Below are positions 1 to 6,420 of a DNA stretch of 6,633 nucleotides, one piece after another; the stretch's first letter is position 1, and the number at the start of each line of letters is the position of its first letter. The stretch is from Arsenophonus sp046530785. GTDB lineage: Bacteria > Pseudomonadota > Gammaproteobacteria > Enterobacterales > Enterobacteriaceae. The stretch lies in the NCBI GenBank assembly GCA_046530785.1, contig JBHEQT010000022.1, positions 1 to 6,633 of the forward strand, read 5' to 3'. The notes under the pieces are model-generated. The model was not told where the DNA came from, made no database searches, and saw nothing but the letters and a program-made list of their open reading frames with translations. The position numbers and the translations under genes are program-made.

Positions 1-213
1 TCCGTTTTTTTATTTTACGGTTATCAAGATTTATTTATGTTTTTGATTTATTTTAAAAAAGATTTTTCTTTATTAAGAAAACAATAAATAGTTTCTATGA
101 TGATAAAAGTTTCTTTTGAGTATTTGCAAATATATTTAATACTGCAAACAAATTGAATTTCAGCTTTTATAATTTAGTTAAAAAATAACTAGTTGATGAT
201 TTAGTTATGTATT
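1..213 (+). repeat. Inverted repeat, left copy, at the window edge
   Basis: This segment is the reverse complement of 6421-6633 with 208 of 213 positions identical. Bases 1-99 match perfectly. The five differences are at 100, 145, 168, 207 and 210, all transitions. Past 213 the match continues with small gaps and many changes to about 260, so the inner edge fades rather than stopping cleanly. It contains a small hairpin (TAGTTA at 175-180 with TAACTA at 186-191). The outermost 20 bases carry CCGT and ACGG as short inverted arms. No transposase, target duplication or known insertion sequence end is present. Confidence 0.95.
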
Positions 214-675
214 AAAATCTAAGTGTTAAATAAGTTATTTATATTAAATCTTCTATTTTTAGAATATATGTTATTCCATACAAGGAATGGTTATAAATAA
301 AAATTATAATTATAAACGAGTATATTATAAGTAATTATTACTATATTTTATTATACTAGTATAAATTATAAGAACACAATATAAATTTAATAAAAAGAGA
401 TATTAAATTTATCTTATCAGCCATTAGTGATAAGAATAGTAAAATACAATGATCGATAAAAAATTAAGAAATTTTAGAGTTTATTATATAAATAATAAAG
501 ATAATGCAATAAGGTTTCCATTATTTTCTGAATTTATCTTTATTAGGAAATGAGTATATATGAAAGAATTAATAGTTTCTTTAGTTATAAAAAACTTTTA
601 TTAAATAATAAAAAATTAATTTTGCTTAATTATATTTTATCAAAAAATAAATAACAATAAGATACTATTAACTTT
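214..675. other. Gene-free AT-rich spacer downstream of fumC
   Basis: No supportable gene lies between the left repeat and the fumC stop codon. The first 45 bases or so are the fading inner edge of the inverted repeat. The only clear structure is the hairpin at 412-435. No textbook rho-independent terminator with a U-run follows fumC immediately. A 34-codon frame at 550-654 is not considered real. Confidence 0.75.
412..435. repeat. Perfect 8-bp stem hairpin downstream of fumC
   Basis: TCTTATCA (412-419) pairs with TGATAAGA (428-435) around the eight-base loop GCCATTAG. It lies about 240 bases past the fumC stop codon. No U-run follows on either strand, so a terminator role is uncertain. Confidence 0.4.
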
Positions 676-2091
676 TTATTTTAAAGGATAAAAATTATTT
701 TTTATAGTACCTACCATATCTTCAGGGCGCACCCAAGTATCAAATTCTTCTTCTGTTAAATAAGCTAATTTCAATGCCGCTTGTTTAAGAGTTGATCCTT
801 CTTTTTGTGCTTTTTTAGCAATTTCTGCAGCCTTATCGTAACCAATATGAATATTTAATGAAGTAACTAGCATTAATGATTCATGTAATAATTTATCTAT
901 ACGTTGACGATTTGGTTCGATGCCTTCAGCGCAATAATTATTAAAACTAAGGATACCATCCGCTAATAAACGAACTGATTGTAAAAAATTATTAATAATC
1001 ATAGGGCGGAAAACATTAAGTTCAAAATTACCTGATGAACCACCAATATTGATAGCAACATCATTACCCATAACTTGGGCACAAAGCATAGTTAATGCTT
1101 CACACTGAGTTGGATTAACTTTTCCTGGCATTATCGAACTACCAGGCTCATTTTCAGGGATTATAATTTCTCCAATACCACAACGAGGGCCTGATGCTAA
1201 CCACCTTATATCATTAGCAATCTTCATTAATGAAGCTGCTAATCCTTTTAAAGCACCATGAGCATGAACTAAAGCATCACAAGTAGCTAAAGATTCAAAT
1301 TTATTGGGAGAACTAATAAATGATTGGCCAGATAATTTTGAAATTTTACTGGCGACTTTAATGGCATATTCAGGATGGGTATTTAAACCTGTACCAACCG
1401 CTGTTCCACCCAATGCTAATTCAGAAAGATGAGGAATGCTCTCTTCAATATGTCGAATATTATGAAGCAGCATAGCTACCCAACCAGATATTTCTTGACC
1501 TAAAGTTAATGGTGTTGCATCTTGTAGATGCGTCCGACCTATTTTAATAATATCATTAAAAATATCAGACTTTTTACTAAAAGTACTTTTTAGTTTTTTT
1601 AATTTGGGTAATAGTTCTTGATATAAAGAAATTACAGCAGCAACATGCATTGCCGTTGAAAATACATCATTAGAACTTTGGCTTTTATTTACGTCATCAT
1701 TCGGATGAATTAAGCGTTGTTGTCCTCTTTTTCCTCCCAAAATTTCACTCGCTCTGTTCGCCAATACTTCATTTATGTTCATATTAGTTTGCGTACCAGA
1801 ACCAGTTTGCCATATTACTAATGGAAATTCTTCCATATGTTTATTTGCCAAGATTTCATCAGCAGAAGCGATAATAGCATTAGCTTTATCCTTCGTTATC
1901 AAACCTAAATCAGCATTTACTTCAGCTGCTGCTTTTTTAGTTAATACCAATGCATATATTAAGGCAATAGGAATTTTTTCTACTGAGATATGAAAATATT
2001 TCAGTGAACGTTGTGTTTGAGCGCCCCATAGCCTATTTGCAGAAATTTTAATTTCACCCATTGAGTCTTTTTCAATTCTATATTTTGACAT
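676..2091 (-). CDS. fumC: Class II fumarate hydratase (fumarase C)
   Basis: This 471-residue protein interconverts fumarate and L-malate in the TCA cycle; class II enzymes are iron-independent cytosolic homotetramers. It aligns without gaps to my memory of E. coli FumC (467 residues), with about four extra C-terminal residues ending YPLK. Visible landmarks are WGAQTQRS near residue 22, SGTQTNMN near 97-104, the second-site loop HPNDDVN at 129-135, SSND at 139-142, GRTHLQDATP with catalytic His188, and the lyase signature GSSIMPGKVN with catalytic Ser318, Lys324 and Asn326. All expected catalytic residues are present. The start fits the family N-terminus (EKDSMG at 7-12) and has an AGGA ribosome site (complement of 2102-2105) ten bases upstream. 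One oddity: residue 145, normally Pro after SSNDVF, is Ser. Lys, Asn and Ile enrichment matches an AT-driven genome. It stands alone, with no operon partner in the window. Confidence 0.98.
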   Translation of the reverse strand: MSKYRIEKDSMGEIKISANRLWGAQTQRSLKYFHISVEKIPIALIYALVLTKKAAAEVNADLGLITKDKANAIIASADEILANKHMEEFPLVIWQTGSGTQTNMNINEVLANRASEILGGKRGQQRLIHPNDDVNKSQSSNDVFSTAMHVAAVISLYQELLPKLKKLKSTFSKKSDIFNDIIKIGRTHLQDATPLTLGQEISGWVAMLLHNIRHIEESIPHLSELALGGTAVGTGLNTHPEYAIKVASKISKLSGQSFISSPNKFESLATCDALVHAHGALKGLAASLMKIANDIRWLASGPRCGIGEIIIPENEPGSSIMPGKVNPTQCEALTMLCAQVMGNDVAINIGGSSGNFELNVFRPMIINNFLQSVRLLADGILSFNNYCAEGIEPNRQRIDKLLHESLMLVTSLNIHIGYDKAAEIAKKAQKEGSTLKQAALKLAYLTEEEFDTWVRPEDMVGTIKNNFYPLK

Positions 2092-2122
2092 TATTGTTAA
2101 TTCCTTTTTAGGATAAAATCCT
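2092..2122 (-). promoter_or_regulatory. fumC leader with Shine-Dalgarno and small hairpin
   Basis: On the minus strand an AAGGA core (complement of 2102-2106) ends about ten bases before the fumC ATG. Just upstream, 2110-2114 and 2118-2122 pair as AGGAT/ATCCT around a three-base loop. This places a second AAGGAT copy on the 5' side of the hairpin, next to the true ribosome site. The stem is short and may have no regulatory role. Confidence 0.5.
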
Positions 2123-2156
2123 TTTATATATATAACCTACTCTTTTAAATAAACTA

Positions 2157-2184
2157 ATTATAATTAAAATCTTTTTAATTTCAA
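2157..2184 (-). promoter_or_regulatory. Probable sigma-70 type promoter of fumC
   Basis: Read on the minus strand, TTGAAA (complement of 2179-2184) is followed after 16 bases by a perfect TATAAT (complement of 2157-2162). That is a five-of-six -35 box and a consensus -10 box. Transcription would start near 2150 and give a leader of about 60 bases before the fumC start codon. In DNA this AT-rich, good -10 boxes also occur by chance. The spacing and position upstream of the only intact gene are what make this one credible. Confidence 0.5.
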
Positions 2185-2572
2185 ATTTAAAAGATAAGAA
2201 AGTTTACTTTTAAAGTTGAAAGTTTTAACTAAAAATATTCTTACATATTTAAAATAATCAATAAAAGTCAATTTTTAAATTGAAGAAATAAAATATAATA
2301 ACTAAATTTTGTTAAATCAAAAATTCTCAACATTTACCGATTTTTGAATTTTTAATGGAAACCACAATCTATAAATAATTTATATTTATTGAATATCTTA
2401 ATATATAAAAATATCTTTAGATAAATTAATTTTTGTTCTATCCGAAAGTATTACTTCTATAAAAATTACAAAAAATTCATAAAATATATTTGATTTAAAA
2501 TAACGTATGCAAATAAAGAAATTTTTAATTTAAATATTATCTAGGGAAATCAATAATTTATTTTAATATCTA

Positions 2573-2764
2573 TTGGAAGATGCTTCCACTAATCTTTCGT
2601 CTTTAAAAGACGTCAAGAAAATTTCAACTAATATGATATCTTTATCTATTTATAAATTTTTCAACAATAAAATAATTAAATTACTTAAAAAATTAAGATT
2701 TCTCCTAAAAAGGGGGGTCTTGTGGAAAGAAAGTACAATTGAAATAATACCATTATTTTCATAA
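2573..2764 (+). pseudogene. Unidentified gene remnant or chance frame, 63 codons
   Basis: The frame begins MEDASTNLSSLKDVKK and then becomes rich in Lys, Leu, Ile and Phe. Its first codons lie in a relatively G+C-rich stretch that also forms a hairpin (2593-2618), and a six-G run occurs at 2712-2717. The nominal start has no Shine-Dalgarno, and TTG at 2571 sits just ahead of it in another frame. The minus strand of the same stretch is also open (a segment reading KDERLVEASSNRY), so coding strand is uncertain. No family is recognised. Confidence 0.2.
2593..2618. repeat. GC-containing imperfect hairpin
   Basis: CGTCTT (2598-2603) pairs with AAGACG (2607-2612) around TAA. The stem continues as TCTT (2593-2596) with AAGA (2615-2618) across a small asymmetric internal loop. 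Two C and two G in the inner arms make it stronger than most palindromes in this AT-rich stretch. Confidence 0.4.
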
Positions 2765-2768
2765 TATA

Positions 2769-2971
2769 ATGGATATTTACAGTATTGTTATTGAACAATT
2801 ATTAAATCTTAATAAAATGAGAAATATCTATTGTTTCAGAATATTGCATTATCTATAGCGAAGATAATTGGATTAAAAAATATATCTAATTCTATAATTT
2901 ATAGTCCTGCAAAATTAACTAAAAACATATTGATACTCTTGAAATTATTAGCTAAATTTATTTTTTTCTAA
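2769..2971 (+). pseudogene. Two overlapping coding-like frames, possible frameshifted remnant
   Basis: A 29-codon frame starts at ATG 2769 (MDIYSIVIEQLLNLNK) and stops at 2858. An overlapping frame, open from 2816 to its stop at 2971, reads FQNIALSIAKIIGLKN and onward without a start codon. The pair could be one former gene with a frameshift around 2820-2855. The downstream part is hydrophobic with scattered Lys. Both lengths are compatible with chance at this base composition, and no family is recognised. Confidence 0.18.
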
Positions 2972-3907
2972 AAATTCTGCAATGTATTACACAATACATA
3001 AATATCAAGTATATGCAAAAGATTTTTATCTTATTCTAATTAAATGATTCTTTCTCCTTATATCTATAATTAATAGTCTAATTAATTGACTTTTATATAA
3101 AATACATTATTTATAATAATATTTAATTTTAAAGAAAACTATTTATAGTTTTAGAAAACTCTAAGAATCACAGATTTTATCTGGAGAATTTATATTTATA
3201 TTTAAAATTATAAAAAAATTATTTTTAGTAAAGAAGTAATCTAAACCTAAATTTTAAATATTAATAAAATTAAATACATATAAATTGATATATAATATTA
3301 TATTATCAGATTTAATTATTTTTATCACATTAAATCCATTAAGGGATAGATATATGAAAAATCTTTGATATCTGTAAAGTATCATCTTATAATTCTTATG
3401 ATCATTTTACTAATTGTACCTTACTTTACCCAGTAAAAAATGAGAAAGAATATAATTTTTGATTAATAGTGGTAATAATCCATATTAATAATTAATCCAT
3501 CACAAGTTAAAATTAATATAAAAAAATTATCAACGTGGAATTTTTATTTCTAATTGAGTTCTTATAATATAAGAAATAATAAAAAAATACTATTTTAAAT
3601 TTATAAAAAAAATTTTTCAGGATCATTTCTTATTAAAAATATTTAAACTCAAATCTGTTACCAATCTTAGTATATTATATCTTATTAAATCTTATTTAAA
3701 GAAAGAATAGAGAAGAACTATATAAATATATACTTAAGAGAAATCTTTTATAATTGTTAATATTGATGTAGATTTTAATAAAAATTTAAATTTAAATTTA
3801 GACTTAAATTCACTAAATGATAATCCTTATTGGAAAAATATAACTTTTAGTAGTACTAAAATAATTATATAGATAACAAACTATTCTTAAAGATATATAA
3901 TTATCTC

Positions 3908-3938
3908 TTATTTTTAATAATTTTATTATTAAAAATAA
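3908..3938. repeat. Perfect 14-bp AT-only stem, 3-base loop
   Basis: Positions 3908-3921 pair perfectly with 3925-3938 around TTT. The arms consist only of A and T (core ATTTTTAATAAT). It is the first of a series of hairpins reaching to 4310. It could be a terminator relic or a palindrome arising from composition. Confidence 0.4.
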
Positions 3939-4016
3939 AAATAAAATAGGAAATATGATCATTAAAGGAATTAGTTTTCAAAGTAATTTATCACTTACTT
4001 CATTTAATTTTTAATC

Positions 4017-4035
4017 TCGTAAATAAATTTTACGA
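4017..4035. repeat. Hairpin with TCGTAAA/TTTACGA arms
   Basis: A 7-bp perfect stem pairs 4017-4023 with 4029-4035 around five bases. It lies just after a 19-codon ATG frame at 3955-4014 that has AGG a few bases upstream. This is the arrangement of a tiny gene plus terminator, but the peptide is too short to support as real. Confidence 0.3.
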
Positions 4036-4060
4036 TTAAAGATATTAGTCTTAATACTGA

Positions 4061-4075
4061 GAGAATTAAATTCTC
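4061..4075. repeat. Small GAGAAT/ATTCTC hairpin
   Basis: Positions 4061-4066 pair with 4070-4075 around TAA. It belongs to the series of short perfect hairpins at 3908-4310. Confidence 0.3.
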
Positions 4076-4157
4076 ATTTAAAAATTCTTTATTAATTTGG
4101 ATTTAATACTAAAAAAAATAAAATTGACGGTAAAACTTTTATAACCCTATTGATTTT

Positions 4158-4174
4158 ATCTCTAAAGAAGAGAT
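4158..4174. repeat. ATCTCT/AGAGAT hairpin, copy 1
   Basis: ATCTCT (4158-4163) pairs with AGAGAT (4169-4174) around five bases. The same six-base stem recurs at 5596-5610 and as the core of 6211-6238. Confidence 0.35.
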
Positions 4175-4279
4175 TAAGTAGTTCTTTAGTTAACCTTCGA
4201 CTATTAATAAGAAATAGATCCTAAAATTTTTAGTATTTTAAAAAAATATAACGAGAAAATTTTTCAAAACTTTATTAAT

Positions 4280-4310
4280 AAAATCCTATTTATAATATAA
4301 ATAGGATTTT
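4280..4310. terminator. Near-perfect 31-base palindrome, possible terminator relic
   Basis: Positions 4280-4294 pair perfectly with 4296-4310 around a single central base. The arms carry a CC/GG pair inside (AATCCTATT with AATAGGATT) and end in TTTT on the plus strand. In very AT-rich genomes a bidirectional terminator can look like this. No intact gene ends nearby, so the role is inferred only from shape. Confidence 0.3.
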
Positions 4311-4759
4311 ACGATAAATTATTAATTGATAATTCACCAATTTTATTGAGAATATTTTCTATAATTATTATAGAATCATTTCTATTAGAAATGAAACTTA
4401 TAATAGGAATATCAAAATAGATATAAAATATTGAAACCTTAAAATGTTCCAACTAAATTATTTTTATGCTTAAGAAACTATTTTAATCAATTAATTGAAG
4501 ATTTTAATGATTTTTAAAATCAATTTTGATAAAAATTTTTATATAATTAGAAATATTAAGTTGAAATGATAAGTAAATCATACCCGGAACAAAAAATGTT
4601 TTTCAATCAAAAAATAAATATAAAAATTAATAAATTTTATACTTCAATTAAAAAAAGTATATTTTATCTCCCCAATCTAAGGAATTTGTTTTTAATCAAA
4701 AAATTTACAATTAAATTAAAAAATTTTTCTTTTATGAATTCTAGTAAAAAGATTAATAT

Positions 4760-4915
4760 ATGGAATATATAGACATTAATTACGCCGAGGACAACTGGAA
4801 GTTAATAAAAAAAAGTTTTAAATTAGATCAATTTCTAATTAATATAAGGCTTGATGAAGAAGCATTCCCTTCTCTCGTTCTATCAAACAACATCTATAAA
4901 ATTTTAAAAAATTGA
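4760..4915 (+). pseudogene. 51-codon ORF in a G+C island, probable gene fragment
   Basis: The frame runs from ATG 4760 to TGA 4915 and begins MEYIDINYAEDNWKLIKKSF. Further on it contains IRLDEEAFPSLVLSNN. Its amino-acid mix, with Asp, Glu, Trp, Pro, Ala and Ser, differs from the Lys/Asn/Ile/Phe-rich output of the surrounding DNA. The codons for YAEDNWK are over half G+C in a region that averages far below that. There is no Shine-Dalgarno, and an in-frame TAA lies two codons before the ATG. I read it as a surviving piece of a larger former gene. The family is not recognised, and the opposite strand also has short open stretches here. Confidence 0.3.
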
Positions 4916-5453
4916 ATTTAAATTTAAGTAAAATAGTATACTATACTGTTATTTTTATTAATATTTAACGTCAAAAACAATATCGATGTGTTACTATTTA
5001 AATTAAAAATTAATCAATATTAAAGATATTATCTTAATAAAAAATATTAATGAAATTATTTAAAATAAACGATTTAATTAATAAGATTAAAAAATCTATT
5101 TATTTGATAAACAATACTTATTCTTCAATTAAACTCATTTTTTATAGATATAAAGATTCATCAAAATTTGATATTATATATTAATTTTTAATAAGTCAAT
5201 TTTAATATAATTATTTTATATAACTTAAATGATTTAATTTAGAAATTTTATTTTTATATAACAAAATAAAAAATTAAATTTTATGAAATATTTTGTAAAA
5301 AACTTATATTTAGTTGAAATTTCTCTTTATCTATTATCCTTTTATTAAAAAATAAATTTTTATAGGTTATATAAATTTTGCTAAAAACTATAAAATATTA
5401 GACTAAATTAAATAAATATTTATTATCTATTAAACAACATTAATTATTAAATC

Positions 5454-5469
5454 CTCTATTAATATAGAG
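5454..5469. repeat. CTCTAT/ATAGAG hairpin
   Basis: CTCTAT (5454-5459) pairs with ATAGAG (5464-5469) around TAAT. It is a short isolated stem with no gene to attach it to. Confidence 0.25.
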
Positions 5470-5565
5470 TTAAGATAATATTATAGATAACATCCAATTA
5501 AGTTTAATGTAAAATCATCAATAGAGTAGCACTGTATTTAACATCAAGAAAATAGTAGTAAAAAG

Positions 5566-5583
5566 ATATCTAGTTATAGATAT
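5566..5583. repeat. ATATCTA/TAGATAT hairpin
   Basis: A 7-bp perfect stem pairs 5566-5572 with 5577-5583 around GTTA. It lies 13 bases before the ATCTCT hairpin at 5596-5610. Confidence 0.3.
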
Positions 5584-5595
5584 ACTATTAAATAA

Positions 5596-5610
5596 ATCTC
5601 TTTTAGAGAT
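5596..5610. repeat. ATCTCT/AGAGAT hairpin, copy 2
   Basis: ATCTCT (5596-5601) pairs with AGAGAT (5605-5610) around TTT. It has the same stem as the hairpins at 4158-4174 and 6211-6238. Confidence 0.35.
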
Positions 5611-5651
5611 AGAAACTCGTTTATTTTCTCTACTTACTTTAATTAAACAAC

Positions 5652-5669
5652 ACCTTTCCTTAGAAAGGT
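5652..5669. repeat. ACCTTTC/GAAAGGT hairpin
   Basis: A 7-bp perfect stem with three G-C pairs joins 5652-5658 to 5663-5669 around CTTA. It is one of the more stable hairpins of the region and lies just ahead of the coding-like fragment that starts at 5686. No U-run follows. Confidence 0.35.
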
Positions 5670-5685
5670 ATAAATATTTAAATAA

Positions 5686-5832
5686 AATTGCTTTCAGAAA
5701 ACAGAAATAAACTATTTATTTCAATGATTAACAGACGAAGCTATTCATTAATTTTATATATATTCACCTAATGAACTTCCCCCCTATCCACTAAAGAAAG
5801 TGATTAAGTCAGTGGACAAAATAGATAAATAA
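5686..5832 (+). pseudogene. Unidentified gene remnant with two internal stops
   Basis: The frame runs 49 codons to TAA 5830-5832 and is broken by TGA at 5725 and TAA at 5749. The readable parts are NCFQKTEINYLFQ, LTDEAIH, and a final piece containing SPNELPPYPLKKVIKSVDK. The last piece lies in the most G+C-rich 60 bases of the non-coding region and includes a six-C run. A single change would restore each stop (for example CAA for the TAA). The family is not recognised, and the frame may be coincidental. Confidence 0.27.
5787..5816. repeat. TCCACT/AGTGGA inverted repeat in G+C island
   Basis: TCCACT (5787-5792) pairs with AGTGGA (5811-5816) across 18 bases. An alternative CACT/AGTG pairing is available inside it. 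It overlaps the coding-like fragment that ends at 5832. Confidence 0.25.
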
Positions 5833-5938
5833 TCAGAAATAACAATTAACTTAGATAATAATTAATTTATTTTACTATTAATGAATTAATAAATATTATA
5901 GTAATTTACAATAAAATTGTACTGGTATTAAACAATAA

Positions 5939-6229
5939 ATCAATATTTTTATGATTATCAATATCTTATCGAGAAATCCTCTCTGATATTATCGAGAAAA
6001 TGTTTTCAACAATATGAAAGCAGATATAATGTAAATTATAGAATCAATATTCTTACCAGAAACAGAAATAAAAGAAATTGAAATGTACTATCAAAGATCA
6101 AATAAAAAATTAAGAAATCTGATATAAATAATCGGAGAGATCCAAACTAATCACAAAAGATTCGATGATAAAATCACAATAAAAATAAAGGTTTATTATA
6201 AATTAATTGATTTAATCTCTCTAAAATAA
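5939..6229 (+). pseudogene. Unidentified gene remnant, 97 codons with three stops
   Basis: One frame from 5939 to the stop at 6227-6229 is interrupted only by TGA at 5984 and TAA at 6032 and 6125. Random DNA of this composition should give about nine stops over that length. The best parts read IIESIFLPETEIKEIEMYYQ and IIGEIQTNHKRFDDK. If both TAA codons were once CAA (Gln), the frame from ATG 6014 would give a continuous 71-residue segment with a natural-looking charge pattern. The FLPETE piece loosely recalls a segment I remember from RecC, but I do not assign it. Choosing the best of many frames weakens the statistics. Confidence 0.27.
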
Positions 6230-6238
6230 GAGATTAAA
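6211..6238. repeat. 10-bp hairpin, ATCTCT/AGAGAT copy 3
   Basis: TTTAATCTCT (6211-6220) pairs perfectly with AGAGATTAAA (6229-6238) around eight bases. It overlaps the end of the decayed frame at 5939-6229. This would suit a former transcription terminator for that gene, although no U-run follows on the plus strand. Confidence 0.4.
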
Positions 6239-6420
6239 ATTAAAATAGCTTAATGAAAATTTAATTTATAAAGTAATCTACTATCTATTATTATTAAATT
6301 CGAAAATAGAACTTTTATTCTCTAAATATATTCCCAATTATGTAATATAGATATTTACGAATTTTGCTAAAAAATAGAAATAATTTTTAGTATTTATATA
6401 AAGTATCTAACACTGAGATT

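Larger units (their letters stand above)
2185..6420. other. About 4.2 kb of decayed, gene-poor AT-rich DNA
   Basis: No intact gene can be supported here on either strand. The longest open frames, 63 codons at 2573-2764 and 68 codons at 4566-4772, are about what random DNA of this composition yields. Most of the region is near-random A+T. Short islands of higher G+C occur near 2577-2735, 4773-4880 and 5760-5820, the last about 38% over 60 bases. They coincide with coding-like fragments that contain stops. My inference is that this is the remains of former genes plus spacer, as in genomes of long-term symbionts. I found no tRNA, rRNA, tmRNA or RNase P hallmark. Confidence 0.65.

Noticed and set aside
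456..472. 17-base direct repeat with 6102-6118 (ATAAAAAATTAAGAAAT)
   Set aside because: In DNA this AT-rich roughly one match of this length is expected by chance, and the flanks do not align.
550..654. 34-codon ATG frame preceded by AGGA
   Set aside because: The AGGA is only one base from the ATG, too close to act as a ribosome site, and the peptide is low complexity.
1775..1993. 72-codon plus-strand open frame
   Set aside because: It lies fully antisense inside fumC, whose conserved protein sequence explains the DNA.
3285..3330. dif-like recombination site near the TATAATATTATATTATCAG stretch
   Set aside because: The XerC and XerD half-site bases outside the AT core do not match, so the likeness is compositional.
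4190..4225. tRNA-like TTCGA T-loop motifs near 4197, 6162 and 6299
   Set aside because: The flanking bases do not pair into a T stem, and no acceptor or anticodon arms can be drawn.
4566..4772. 68-codon plus-strand open frame
   Set aside because: The translation is almost only Lys, Asn, Ile, Phe, Ser and Leu, as AT-rich random DNA gives, with no ribosome site. Its length is within chance for about 4 kb of this composition.
5785..5793. DnaA-box-like TATCCAC, and TGTGGAAAG near 2720
   Set aside because: Each differs from the 9-base consensus at two positions, they are 3 kb apart, and there is no cluster or replication gene.
6035..6100. RecC identity for the FLPETE fragment
   Set aside because: The resemblance is a handful of residues recalled from memory, and neighbouring fragments at the expected spacing do not match RecC.
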